From Trochalopteron elliotii (taxonomy: Eukaryota > Chordata > Aves > Passeriformes > Leiothrichidae): DNA of 64,000 bases. The notes beneath the pieces were generated by a model. The model did no database searches. It was not told the origin of the DNA and saw only the letters and a list, made by a program, of their open reading frames with translations. Where the stretch lies: the NCBI GenBank assembly GCA_024734555.1, contig JANPWX010000358.1, positions 427,259-491,258 on the forward strand. Reading direction: 5' to 3'. How positions within the stretch are numbered: position 1 is the first letter of the stretch; each line of letters starts with the position of its first letter. A program made the translations under genes and the position numbers. Of the stretch, positions 37,701-49,637 are shown piece after piece.

Positions 37701-40700
37701 CAGTCACTACCAGAACAAACCCAAGAAAAAGGAGTTCTGTTTTCTAGGTCCATTCTTAGTCAACCTTACTTCTGGCTTTCTAACCAGCTTTCAGGAACCC
37801 ATGCAGATGGCTTTTCCATTTCAGTTTTCATATTGTTATTCAGTCCTTTAAATATTACCATTTCCACCACAGGAAAAAAAAAAGAATAAAGTGGTCTAGG
37901 AGACACAGAGAAAGTGTGTTTGGACCCTTTCCCCTGCATATTAATAAATCTGTATCCTAAACACACTTCTGTATGTATCAGCCCTGGAGGCTGGACACTT
38001 CCGAATATAAAATAAATGCAGTACAAGTGACCGGATTAAACAAACACTTTCTAAATACAGTAATAAAATAAACACACTGAGATATTTCACTAGAAAGAGC
38101 ATGAAAGGCAGTAAGAAAAAAACCACTTGAGATCCTGCTGGAAACATTTTAAAAATTGAGGTGTTCAGTGTTTTAAAAGGAGCTGAGAGGAAAGTGACCT
38201 CATGACCACTAGTTCAAATACAACCTGACTCATTTTTTTTACATTTTTTTTTTTGATTTGACGTCTTTTTGGGAGTCTAAATTAATTTGTCTTGGGATGA
38301 GTATTGCCAGAAGGCTTAATGAATGTATGGACCACAGAATGAAATACCTTTTTGTTCCTGAAAGTGATTACCTGACATACTTTTGGTGCTTTGAGGCTGT
38401 GAGGCACTATCCTTAACGATATTTTCTAGGTGCTGAGCAGAAAGGTTAATCTCGCCCAACATCAGTAAAAATGTCTTTTTCTCTGATTCTTAAAAGATCT
38501 TGTCACAGCACAGGCAAACTTTATGCCTCACTGGCAGAAAAGACAGAGCTGCCTGATGTTAGCCCTTTCTTTTATAGCAGCCATTACTGACTCAGAGTTT
38601 TTCCCAGACTCTCAGGGATCATTAGTCACCACCACCCTGTTTGATAAATTTCTGGGCTCAGAAAGTCCCTCTTTAGAACTCACTCTGTGCTTTCCCAGAA
38701 AAGTTTTGGAAATCTCTCAACTTCCTTTTCTGAGCAGCCAGCCTCAAAAAATCTTCATTTGAGGGCAGTTACTGCTGCTTGTGCTCTGATTGTCCCAAGT
38801 TCTATTCTTTTTTCCCAGTTTCTTTCAAAACGTCAAAAACCTCAGTAAGAGCTGGGTATGCACATGGCTGTGGAGGAGACAGCTCTGGCAGTAAACTCTG
38901 AAAAGCAGCAACTTGTTTTCTAGGCTGTCAGTCACAGAGCTGAGCATCCAGATCAGCAGATAACATGGAGCAGATCAGCTTCATGTTCAGACTTGTGCAG
39001 ATATTTACCTGCCATGGAAGAATAAATCTGAATAGTTTTTGAGCATTTGCACTTAGAAGAGAAGAGCTCTGATGACCAAATGACCATGGGATTTGGGCAG
39101 GAGTGGGTGTTCAAACATGGTTTGTCAAGAGCCTTTTGGCTTGGCATAGGAGGTGTTAGGTGGCATAGAATGGTTTTCCATGTACTTGGCATGGCAGCAG
39201 TTGCCTGAGTTCTTGTGTGCTATTCAGCACATCTTTACTCTGCAAAATTTGAGCCTAATTGAGACTTGGGTATCTCACAGATTTGTCCTGACTTAAAGTT
39301 TGGTCCTGTTTTAAAACTACTTACTTGATTGTCAAAGAACTACTATAATAATAAATAATAAATGCCTGTAGACATGCCCAAAATGCCTGCCCCAGGATTT
39401 ATGACAGTGGTTTACCCTATGGCCCAACCTAACAATTAACCTGCAGACTCCAATTAAGACAAACCCACCTAGGTCTCAGGCAGAGCCTGCTGCTGGGATG
39501 TGCAAATGGAGAAATGCTGTGGGAAGAATTTTACAACTGAAGCAGTATCACCTTTCTACAAGTCAACATACAGACTGTCCCAGAGACAAGGATGAAACCC
39601 AGGGTGATCTGGGATGTCCAAGAGCTCCTCAAGTCTTTAGCAGATGTCAGGATCTCTGCTCTTCAGCCAGAGAGGTCAAGACTACCTGTCTGTCTGTCTA
39701 CCAGCCCCGTGGGAGAAGCCAGTGGGTTGGGAAATCTGGAGCTCTGGAAGAGGTATCTCTCTCTGCAGCTCCAGAACAGCTACACTTTTGGGCAGGATAA
39801 AGGGAAGGGCATAAGAAGGAGAAAAACTTGCTGGCAAGAAGTAAGCCAATAAACATGAATTCTTTGGCACTCCTCTGTGTCCTGTCTGGTCCTCTTGGCT
39901 GTGTATTTCTACAAATTTAAAAATTAATAGCAGCACTGCCTTCCTTCCCAAGCCTTTGAGGTTGTGGGTTTTTTTCTGTGTGCACACAATTCCGTGTGTG
40001 TTTAAAAGTGGGAAGGGAGGCATTTGGGGTTTTTAGGAGAAAATCCCACGGTTTCATTTCATCTGTGAGAATCTGCCTCCCATTTCATGAGCTCTCCCTG
40101 CTCTCTGCTGCATACTGATGCTGCTCCAGCTGGCCATTGTGGCCACTGCAAGTTGCAGGGAGAAGAATGTTACTGAGGTGGTTGTGTAGGAAGGTTTTGT
40201 GTAGCAGGACCCAAATTCAAAGTGGAGTCTTATCAGTGAAGTTATGCAAAGGACAGGTCACTGGGCAAGAGATTAAGAACAACCTGTGATGCTGAGAAAG
40301 CAAATTATTACTTTTTGCAGCCGTTTGTAAGTCATTAAATAAAGGTGTATAATTGCAGCTGAAAGCATCACTTTCTCTCCCCCTTGTTTTTTTTTCCCCT
40401 ATATGAACGTCATGACACCCTGATCAGTGACATGTGACATGGTGGTTTTTGTGTCCAGTCACTGGTAGGAAGTGCTTCAACATAACCATCTGGGAGAGCT
40501 TCTCTCCAGTTTTGATAATAGAGGGAAAAGTTAACTGGGCTGCCATAAAACAAATAAAGTGAGGAGAAAAAGGAAACCCCAGTGCCTTTTGTTAAGAAGG
40601 AACAGATGTAGAGCCATAGCAGCCTGCCAGCTAGGTCAAGTCATATCAAATATTGTGGTTGTTTTCTTGTAGCCTGATCCTCCTTTTGAACTCTCTTTCA

Positions 40701-40701
40701 G

Positions 40702-40785
40702 CAATGAAGTTGTAAGGAATGAATTAAAGAAGCTGCCAGCCCTTCCAACACCAGCACTGAAGGAGCATCCTTCCCTCGCTTACTG
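40702..40785 (+). CDS. FRMD4A: FRMD4A coding exon, FERM F2 lobe
   Basis: This 84-nt exon completes the Ser codon and reads NEVVRNELKKLPALPTPALK then EHPSLAY, ending with two bases of a Cys codon. The acceptor is TTTCAG ending at 40701 and the donor GTAATG at 40786. 'LKKLPALPTxALKEHPSLAYC' is characteristic of FRMD4A, whereas remembered FRMD4B has 'LKTLPAFPTKTLQEHPSLAYC'. Differences from mammals as remembered lie at 'RNEL' (mammal RSDL) and 'PTPALK' (mammal PTQALK), consistent with a bird orthologue. The length is a multiple of three with matching phases. Confidence 0.97.
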
Positions 40786-40829
40786 GTAATGTATCACTCT
40801 CCTTGTGCAGGACCTGGCTCTGCCAATGT

Positions 40830-40985
40830 GGTCTGAAAATGGAACTGGGATGCAGAGATTCCTGCTTTCTGCCTCTGGGTCTGTCACTGACTCACTGCAT
40901 GACTTAACACAAGTAGAGCTACCATCCTGGGCCTCAGTTTCCCCATCTGCCAAATGCCTGGCCAAAAATCCACAGTAAGTGTGCA
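40830..40985 (+). repeat. MIR SINE relic
   Basis: 'tgtcactgactcactgcatg' followed by 'acttaacac' and then 'ctgggcctcagtttccccat' matches the MIR core and 3' block in order. The match is among the best of the ancient SINE relics here. Ends are approximate. Confidence 0.7.
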
Positions 40986-42609
40986 AATGTCCCAATGAAA
41001 TCAAGAGGCACAATGTGCCATTTACTTTCACAGCACTTGGCATTTGTGAAAGAGTTTTCCCAGTTGGAAATGCCAATGTTTTGCACTGCCCTGTGTTGAG
41101 TGATTCAGTTTCATCTTGCAAGTCCTCTCTGAGGCACAGCTGAACTCATCTCCTTTTATATGAACTCAGTGTTTGGAGGTGGATGCTTGTTTGCTCTGTC
41201 TTTATTGCACTGAAAAATAAGCCCAGGGTAGGAGCAGGGTCACAGTGAGATTTTACATGCCACACACATAGATTCTTTGTGCCACCCTACATATCCCTTT
41301 TATCTGTGCAAATAGGAAAGAATTTGGGGAAAGACTATTCATTAAAGGAGAGATACTTTCACTCCATTTTCTGCTTGTTGCTCTTTCATGTTTGCCTTTA
41401 AAGCATTAGCTTGGGCCTGGGGGTTGGATTGAACTTCTTTATCTGATATTCTTTTAATTTCTGCATTTTGGTAATCTGAGGATGGCAGGGGGAAACAAAT
41501 CAGTTTCTAGGCTATGATCTCAGTTCTTCTCTTTGCCAAAAAGGTCATCCTCTTCTCCTAGCATGGCTACAACAGTGGAATTAACTGTACCTAATGTCAG
41601 GTCATAGGCAATCTCATCATGAGGCCTCGTAATCACTTTCTGAGAATATAAGGAGAGATTCAGAATCCTCAGCTGAAATTAGGATCACTGACACAATAAC
41701 TGTGGATCATCATAATCTCCTGATGTTTCTCTCTAAGAACCAATTCAAATCTTCATGAAAAATGATAACTGTAGGCTGCCATTTCATTGAAGAAGAATGG
41801 TCTTCCTCTGAGGAGCATCTTTTTTTCCAAAAACTACTCCACACACTCAAAAGCAATACATTCCCAGGTGTCCTGGCTGATTGACAGACTGGGAGCCCAA
41901 GCTGAAAGCCATCTCAAGAGGAGTGGTGGGAACAAGTAGGCATTGACAGGGAAGGCAAATCTGACTCTTCAGCAACAACATGGCCTAAGGTCTTAATAAA
42001 GGGCCACATAGCAAGAAGAGCCATGTAAAATCCTCGTGCTCAGAATATGAATTTTGCCAGTGAGTTTGCATTTATACACAACGTACAGCACTTGCAGCTG
42101 TACTTAATTTTGTGGAGGGTCTCATGTGACTGAGAACAGGTCACAGGTTGGGAAGGTGGCATTGCCAATGGAGTAATAAAATCAGAGGCTACAGTCCTGT
42201 GACTCCCTTGTGATTTCATGTCAGTAACCAGGTCTCAGAGACCTCTTTAACATTAGTAGTTCATTATTTTTTAATGATGGCTTTTTTCTAAACACCCTCT
42301 GAAACACTTAATGCTCTCAGGAAGCATCTGTTGGTGAATCAGACAAAAAGCCTCAAAAGTACGGCTCAAACTTTGGTGATCTAAGGGAGCAGATTTTTAA
42401 AACATTATTCTATGACACTTCTTCACATCACAGGCAGATTATGTACCGGATGCAGATTTCATCCAAACCTTTTCTGTGAGCAATCAGTTTTATTCTGCAG
42501 TTCTTCAGCATTAGCGCAAGCAGTCTCAAGTGAATATCCAACCCTAGAAAGAAAGAAACTTTCAAAACATTAAAGGTGGAATGGGTAACGGCTCTAGTTA
42601 GTTTAAAAC

Positions 42610-42650
42610 AAAAGTACAGTACAAACAAAAGAAGTTTGTACTGTATTTTT
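42610..42650 (+). repeat. 17-bp hairpin (inverted repeat)
   Basis: TACAGTACAAAC at 42615-42626 and GTTTGTACTGTA at 42634-42645 are exact reverse complements around a 7-base loop (AAAAGAA). In RNA the stem extends outward by a G-U pair (42614 with 42646) and four A-U pairs (42610-42613 with 42647-42650), giving 17 pairs. The stem is shorter than a typical microRNA precursor and I recognise no known microRNA or transposon end in it. Confidence 0.75.
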
Positions 42651-45600
42651 ATCAGCTAAAATGGATTAAGAGATAATAAAACGGATAATCAAGTAAATAT
42701 TGTGATACCTCTGATGAGATGCTGTAAAAGATCTTCATAAAATAATACAACATTTCCATCACACACCATTAAAAAGCATCAGCTTTTGCACCTACCAAAT
42801 ATAGTGAGACCTGTGGGATGAATCCTGCATTCTTAGATCAGCATAGTTTGTGCCTCTGATTCCACCTTCATGGAGTCTCCTGGTTCCATACCCTTGGTGT
42901 AGGTCTTTCCCTTCACTGTGATCTCTTGCAGCTTTCTCCAGATTCAGAATAATCAGTTGCACATCTTGTTCTCAAGCATCTTTTTGTGTCTCTGATTACT
43001 GGTGAAGAAAGAAGGGGCTTTTTGGTGGGTTTGTTTGTGTTTCTTTCTCTTTTTAATGAAAGCTGAGCTTCTGGTCCTCCCACATAGCCCAGGAGTTGAG
43101 GCCCTGAGTTTTGATTTCTCTTGGCCATGCATGGAAGCAGACGTGAGACCAATCACAGAGACTGGAGAGAACCTTTAGAAATGTGTTAACTCACAGTGCT
43201 CCTTTCCAGACACTTGTCATTGCATTTCATCTCATTTCAGATCCTCCCTAACAAGCCAGCCCAGTATTCAGTTGTCAGTAATAAGGCCAATATGAGCTGC
43301 AACAACACAGAACTGAATGCTAGATCGGGGTTTTCAACAGACTGGGAGAAGATAAACTTCTCCCAGGTTCCCACAGACTTTGAATGCAAGCTTGTTTTTA
43401 GCAGCCCAAAGCATCAGTCTTGCCAGAAAACCCACCTCTGAAAATGTTAGCTGAAAATAACTATTTAGTGATTTTCTCTGGTTGAACACAGACCTGAAGC
43501 CCTGGTCCAGCTCTTGCTCCTTTGGCCTAAGAGGTGCTGGTGGCTTCAGAGGGACAGAATATGACTGCAAACAAAGACATTATTTGTTCTATAATATAAT
43601 CAAAAGGGAAAAGTCAGGTTAGAAACAGAATAACACTAAGGAACAGCAATGAGTGGACAGCTATTTAAAACAACTCAGTGTGCTGGAAGGAGAGGGAGGG
43701 AACAACTAACTTTGAAAATCTGGATCTGATGATGAGAAACTCAAGCCCTACATTTGCTTGCAAGTTGTCTGCTGTCCAGTTCTATTAGCTGCTGGGAAGG
43801 GATTTCTTGTTACTTCTAGAGATCTTTATCAGAGTTGTCTGCTGCAGGATATCATCCGTGTATTAATTTCTGCAGCTTTGGGGGAATGTTTTATGAGCTG
43901 GCAAACAGACAGCAGTGCTTCAGCAGCCTCCATGTCTCTGTCTCCACATTAGTTAAGCATCCTCTGTCAGCCCTGTGCTGTGAATGAGTTTCTGTGGCAC
44001 CAACACAACAACAAGGCAAAGCAGGGGGGAGAGGAGATGTCAGCTGGTGGTCCCAGCAGTGTCCCAGCACTCTCCCAGCTGTCAATAGCAGCATGGCAGC
44101 TGCCTTGAGATGAACAGCTGAAATGATAGGGGAGCATGTTTATAGGCTCTGCTAATGCTCCTTCTGACCCGTGAATGATTTTGCTTGTTTTCCCTGGCAT
44201 GTGCTGGGCTTAACCCTCCAACCCAGAGCTGGAGGCAGAAAGCAACCTCTGTGCTGGATGATCCTTCTTGCACAGGGCAGTGGGAAGGAAAAGGAAGTTC
44301 AGAGAATTGTTAGAGGAGGGACTGACAAACAGATTGTTCTGACCATGAATGTTTTTCCAGCGTGGACATTGCTATCTGAGCTGGGTGCCCTCAGCTGCCT
44401 TTGCTGTTAGCAGAGAGAAGCAGCAGTAACCTCCTCCCAAGGAAGTTATCCAAAACAGATTGGATGAACTGTGCTCTGGAGTACATGTTTCTTTCCCCAG
44501 TGACAAGGCCAGTGCTGCAGGAAGGCGAAAGGCCACAGATTCCACTCTTAAATATGGCTTGATTGATAATTCAGGCTTTATATTTTTTGCTCAAAGGAAA
44601 GAAAAAACAAAGATGATACTTACCTGCCACTTAACATCTGTAGATCACAAACCATTTTACTAAGAAAATCATCAGTACCCTAACACAGCAATGGAGTTCT
44701 AGCAGCACATGGACTATCCCATATTTCTAGCATGGGTTAGAAACACAAGTCTTTGTCCTGTTGTTCAGGAAGGCTCCCTGACATCTGATCTGTTTTGAAG
44801 AAAATGGGCCATTGATTGGCTTCCCTACCCAAGGAGAATGGTCTAGGAACATATCAATTATTTTGTAATAATCATTTGTAAGAAAGCAGAGCACATCTGG
44901 AATCACATTAAGTAATCAGCATGTACAGGTACATCTATCCTTTCCTTGAATGGCAGCAACATGAGAGCTTGATCTGGGCAATAAACTGCACAGAGTGGAA
45001 AATGAATCTAGGAGTGTTTTCCACTGGAGAAACTCCATTATTTTCTGAGAAGTCAGTCCTGGTTTGTTCCTGTCTGAGACAGAGGAATTGCATCCACATG
45101 TAATCATGGTTTTAAGAGGTAATTTCAAAGGGCTGTAAGCCCTTTCTGTCTATCTGTTTTATTAAGAATGATGTTTTTTGGAGATCTTCCAATACTGAAC
45201 ACTCATGTAATTCAGTTATTGCTCCAAAAGTAATCCTGTTTATGATAATCATGGCAAGAGACCCAGGTTCTGCCTTCATGTGCACACCCATAACATCTGT
45301 GGTACTTGCTTGGATCATAGCTCATCATAGCTGTAGAATTTAGAGCTTACAGATCGTTTTCTAAGCATCAAAATGATTCTGAGGGATTTGATGGGAGAGC
45401 TGGACCATTCCTTACCCATGTAATGTGTCACTGGCTCAGTCAGCATCCTGTTCCTGCTGTGGCCTGCTGACAGGACAGTCCCCAAAAAAGGCTCTTTTAT
45501 TTTCTTAGGATGAATGGGGGAAGCCACTTGGTGAGTGAGTAAGGAAAGCAGTTACTCTCAGATAAACAACAGACTTATGAGGGAAAAGCTGCCCCTGCTG

Positions 45601-47438
45601 ACAGTCCAACAGCCTGTCTCTGAATTGCTCTTTGCTGCCTTCACTGACGTTTCTGGTTCTCCTGTCTCTCTTCATTATTAGGGCGGCACAATCCTCAGCT
45701 TCCCTGTACCTGTTCTTTCAAAAAGATGTTTTGGCTCTGGAGATTCTGGCTCTCTTTCTAAAAGAGGTTCTGTCCTCTCTGGCACAGAGAGGGGTGCAAA
45801 TAGGGAAGGCAGCAAGGAGAAGATGCAGTCATGTTAAGCCAGGCTGGTGAAATGCTTTGCTGTCATCCACAAAAGCCCCCGTGGGCACCTCTGAGCAGTC
45901 ACGGTGAGGTCATCTACCACATCACCCACACTGCTATGCTCCTTCACACTGCCTAGCAATACAGCTGGCTTCAGTTCTGTCTGGGGAAGAAGTACCACAT
46001 GGTAGACAGTTAAAAGGCCCCAATTAGGGGGTCCTGCTGGATCCAGGAAATGCAGGGAGAGAGGAATGCCAGTTCACATTGCCCTAAACCACACCCCAGT
46101 GTGCGATGGCGTGGGATAGACATGCGACACGGATGGAAGCTCATGCAGGGCCAGGTGGGGAGGGCACTAAGGTGGCCTGAAGGTAGTTTAGGTTTCACTC
46201 CTTTTGGTCTAGGAGGTTCTGTACAGTGTCTCCAGGGGACTCAACAGATTCCCTGTCTTTGGGAATCTAAAATACGAAATTAAGAGCAAGAAATTGGTTT
46301 TAAACCTGAGGATTTCAGTGTTCTGTCATGCTAGTGTAGCAGAGCAGGTCCTGTGTGAATTACACTGGATCCTTGGCTTATACTTTGCTATGCTGTGACC
46401 TTGCTAGCACAGCTGATTGTATGCATCAAATAGCTCTGCTGCCCATTCTGCTGCCCATGGAGAAGAATGAATGAAATTCTTTAAAAGTGAACTTACATGT
46501 GTCTCTCAATCTGTCATTTGGGTCATGCTGATCTCTCTTGGATGCTCCGTCTCTTGTGCTTACTGGCACACACTCAGAGCTGTTGTCTGACACAGAGACC
46601 CACTGATGTGGAACAACCTCCATGGTTCACCTTGGAACATATGATGACATGGTTCATGTCTTCCTAAAACATAAAATGATCTTGGTCTCCAAAGAGCTGT
46701 TGGAAATGGGCCCCGGCTCATGCCAGCTCCCAGTGCATAGCCAGGAGTTGCCTGGGGGAATGCAAGTTAGTATAACCCAAAAGTAAGCACAAGCACATGA
46801 GTACTTTAAGAGTAAAGAAACTCAAGTTTGAGTGCTCTGGAAATATCCCCTGTCACTGCTATTATTGTTGCCTCTGTGTACACTAGGAATTCAGCTACCT
46901 GCTGAGAGAGGTTGCTCCAGAGTACTTCCAATAGTGCACCTGCAGTTAAGCAGTTGCAGTGAGGAGGAATCTGTCAGTATCAGGGCTATGACTGGCCACC
47001 AATTTCTAACAGATCTGCCCATCTTTCAGAGGAAATGATGGGCTTGAAAAAAAGTTACAGCAGTTAGGACAAAGCAGATCTTGAGCAGCTCCAACACAAA
47101 TCTGTTTGCCCTCAATGTGGTATTGTGGGCATCATTTGTAGATAAGGAAAGGAATGCAGAGAGGGAAAAGTCTGTACAGTATGTAGGTATGATGTTTGTG
47201 AGGAAAAAGAGTTCTTCCAGAGACACAACTCTTAGAAAACCATTTTTATTCTCAGTCTGTGACTCCCCTTTTGTTTACCCTGGTCTGCACCAAATCCCCT
47301 CATCTAATGGTTTTGCTTGGCATCTTTTGATTCCATCAGTCAGTAGCTGTATTAACAGAACTATCTCTTCAGCTTTTGACAAGATTTTTAGTCATGACAA
47401 TGCTATTATATAAAACATCCAATTTTTTTCCTTTCCAG

Positions 47439-47504
47439 TGAGGATCGAGTCATTGAACATTACAAGAAACTAAATGGTCAGACAAGAGGTCAAGCAATTG
47501 TGAA
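47439..47504 (+). CDS. FRMD4A: FRMD4A coding exon, FERM F2 lobe
   Basis: This 66-nt exon completes the Cys codon, reads EDRVIEHYKKLNGQTRGQAI then V, and ends with two bases of an Asn codon. The acceptor is TTCCAG ending at 47438 and the donor GTAAGT at 47505. 'HYKKLNGQTRGQAIVNYM' across this and the next exon matches FRMD4A. It is the late F2 helical region, equivalent to 'LHKKLKGMTPAEAE' in other FERM proteins. It is in-frame skippable (22 residues). Confidence 0.97.
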
Positions 47505-47717
47505 GTAAGTGAAATAAGAATGATTTCTTTGTGACCTTTGTTTTATTAGGAAGTATTTATACAGGACTGTAAATACAATATGTAACTATGCTTCCCATCC
47601 CATGCAATACTTCATTTTTAAGTATTCCTTGGCATAATTATTTATTTATCAAAGGTTTTTTTCAGATCATCCTCTCAGCTTCTGAGATGTGTTATTCTCT
47701 TTTGTGTTGTTTTGCAG
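47505..47717 (+). other. FRMD4A: Short FRMD4A intron, 213 bp
   Basis: This is a GTAAGT...TTTGCAG intron. At 213 bp it is far shorter than every other intron in the window (1.8-12.8 kb among complete introns). Nothing notable lies inside. Confidence 0.95.
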
Positions 47718-47775
47718 TTACATGAGCATTGTAGAATCCCTCCCAACATATGGAGTGCATTATTACGCAGTAAAG
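47718..47775 (+). CDS. FRMD4A: FRMD4A coding exon, F2 to F3 junction
   Basis: This 58-nt exon completes the Asn codon and reads YMSIVESLPTYGVHYYAVK, ending on a whole codon. The acceptor is TTTGCAG ending at 47717 and the donor GTACGT at 47776. 'LPTYGVHYYAVKD' is the F2/F3 boundary, equivalent to 'YGVDLYPVKD' in ezrin-family FERM domains. Skipping would shift the frame. Confidence 0.97.
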
Positions 47776-49550
47776 GTACGTGCTACAAGAAGGATCCTTC
47801 ACTGAATTAAACTCTTGTTGGAGAGGGAGGGAGAGAGGTACAAACAGCTATCCTGCTCTCAGAATACAATACACTGCTACTAAAGTCTCGTTTCACTTCC
47901 TGAGGTAGGATAAACTCATTTCAGCTGTGTGTGCATGTTTAGTAAATACAATTCCAAAGAGGAAAACCCTGTTCTTGGAGATAAAACTCTTGCAGTCCTA
48001 TTGTGCTGGAGTGTTCAGCTCAGTCAGCAGCATGGCAGTGCCAGTGAACCACCACCAAAGGGACAAGCCAGACACATCTCTGGCAGACAATCCTTTCTGT
48101 AGCTCCATGAGGTCAGTTCTTTCCCAGATGGCAGATCCACGAGCATGCATCTAGGGCCAGCCATGACCTGCATACTGCAGTTCCCCTGACATATGTAGAT
48201 GGATACAGAGACTGTGCATCTTTTTAATGCCAGAACAGTTTTGTACTCTAGAGATAAGTAACACATTCTCATCCCCAAACAGCTCTCCACTTCTCTGTGG
48301 ACTATTCATGAAGTCCCTCATTTCTTTTGTTCAATGATTTATCACCAAAATTCTCAGCCTCATATTATTATTATTATTACTTCCCTGCCTAACCAGCTGT
48401 GTAGGTTTGTTATTTTTTTTAAGTAAAGAAATCAATGAACATAGAAAGAAAACTAGAGCCACATTCCCCAGAGCATGTTCCCTCATTTATCACCCCTGAA
48501 GTTTTGATGTGTTTCATCATTATCTCTGTGCACAGATCATATGGTTTTTCATACATTTGTAATGTCTTGCACACATGGGGTACTATAAAAACACAAATAT
48601 CTGACTGTACCTGTCTCAGGAAATGTGTTTCTAGTCTATTTCTGCTAATAGGATGTAATAATAAAGTTATTATTATTTTGCAAAAAGCATTAGCCTCATC
48701 TTTTCTCAGAGGACAGGATCTCTCCAGCACCCTTTGCATCCAGGTCTCTTGGACTACTCTAGATCAAGAAAAATCTAGTGGATTGGGCTAGACATTCAAT
48801 CCTGCAAAGACTTGAGAGCTATTCCAGTGAGCTCCCCATAGTCAATAAGCAGCAGTGAGCAGCAATGAGGCAGCAAATATTGCACATAATAGGGTTTGCT
48901 TCTGCCTGATGTGGGGGTTTTGGTTTTGCTGTGTTTTACCCTGCCATTCTCTATCACATTAACAGAACAGATGTAATTTCATTGAGGACTTCAGCTCAGT
49001 AAATTGCAGTGACTGGGATCAGATAGCAGCCATTACTCCATAAGGACATTTTATTGCACACTCAGACACAAAGCAGTTGGGTCTGAGCCTGTCAGACCTT
49101 ATCACTTTGTAGCTCTCAGATCCCATTACTGCTGCATTTTCAAGACTAATGCTAAAATCCCTCCCCATAATTCAAGTCAGCTGGGTGATTTGCTTTCCTT
49201 CCTCTCCCATCTCTGAGTGTTCAGACTGAATAATTTACAGGGAAGAGAAAGAGGATGCACCACTGCACAAGGGACCCATGTCAAACCTCCTCACCTCCCC
49301 AACAGCATTTTGAGTAACTTGATCACATGTGATGTATTTTAAATTGTTTTATATTTCATGGCCAAAAGTGAAACAGATCTCTTCTAAACAGTGGAGCTTT
49401 GTGACTTGCGGGAACTTGGCAGGGGGAAATTTAACAACACCCATTCAAAGATATTACCTAGAAACAAATCTTCATCTTGAGCAACAACACAGGAGATCTC
49501 CAGCATTTCCCCATCGTATTCAATATGACTCCTTCTGTTTTCTCTTCCAG
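47776..49550 (+). other. FRMD4A: FRMD4A intron, 1,775 bp
   Basis: This intron contains a short ATT microsatellite at 48364-48379 and a small AATAATAA/TTATTATT inverted repeat near 48657. The rest is plain AT-leaning intron ending in TCTTCCAG. Confidence 0.9.
48364..48379. repeat. (ATT)n microsatellite
   Basis: Five ATT units lie in the intron. This is a simple repeat. Confidence 0.9.
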
Positions 49551-49637
49551 GACAAGCAGGGAATTCCCTGGTGGTTAGGACTTAGCTACAAGGGGATTTT
49601 TCAATATGACTACCATGACAAAGTGAAACCAAGAAAG
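49551..49637 (+). CDS. FRMD4A: FRMD4A coding exon, start of FERM F3 lobe (last exon seen)
   Basis: This 87-nt exon of 29 whole codons reads DKQGIPWWLGLSYKGIFQYD then YHDKVKPRK. The acceptor is TCTTCCAG ending at 49550 and the donor GTGAGT at 49638. 'PWWLGLSYKGI' is the first strands of the PH/PTB-like F3 lobe, equivalent to 'LWLGVDALGL' in ezrin-family proteins. The next residues in mammals start 'IFQWRQLENLYFREKKF'. I looked for that exon in the remaining 14.4 kb and did not find it. An open frame runs through this exon into the intron, but the GTGAGT donor and conservation end support splicing here. Confidence 0.97.

Larger units (their letters stand above)
33089..40701 (+). other. FRMD4A: FRMD4A intron, 7,613 bp
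   Basis: This intron holds a 36-bp tandem duplication at 33915-33986, a short perfect inverted repeat at 36774-36795, a possible MIR fragment near 37620-37700 and A- and T-rich tracts near 37873 and 38237. No protein-coding signal beyond chance open frames is visible. Confidence 0.85.
40786..47438 (+). other. FRMD4A: FRMD4A intron, 6,653 bp
   Basis: This intron begins with a MIR relic near 40830-40985, has a strong 17-bp hairpin at 42610-42650, and is otherwise ordinary AT-leaning intron. It ends in a T-rich tract and CCAG at 47435-47438. Confidence 0.85.

Noticed and set aside
6103..49637. Assignment to the paralogue FRMD4B
   Set aside because: Residues in the exons at 13192, 26106 and 40702 (for example LDRRVLEHDF and LPALPTPALK) fit FRMD4A and not FRMD4B as remembered.
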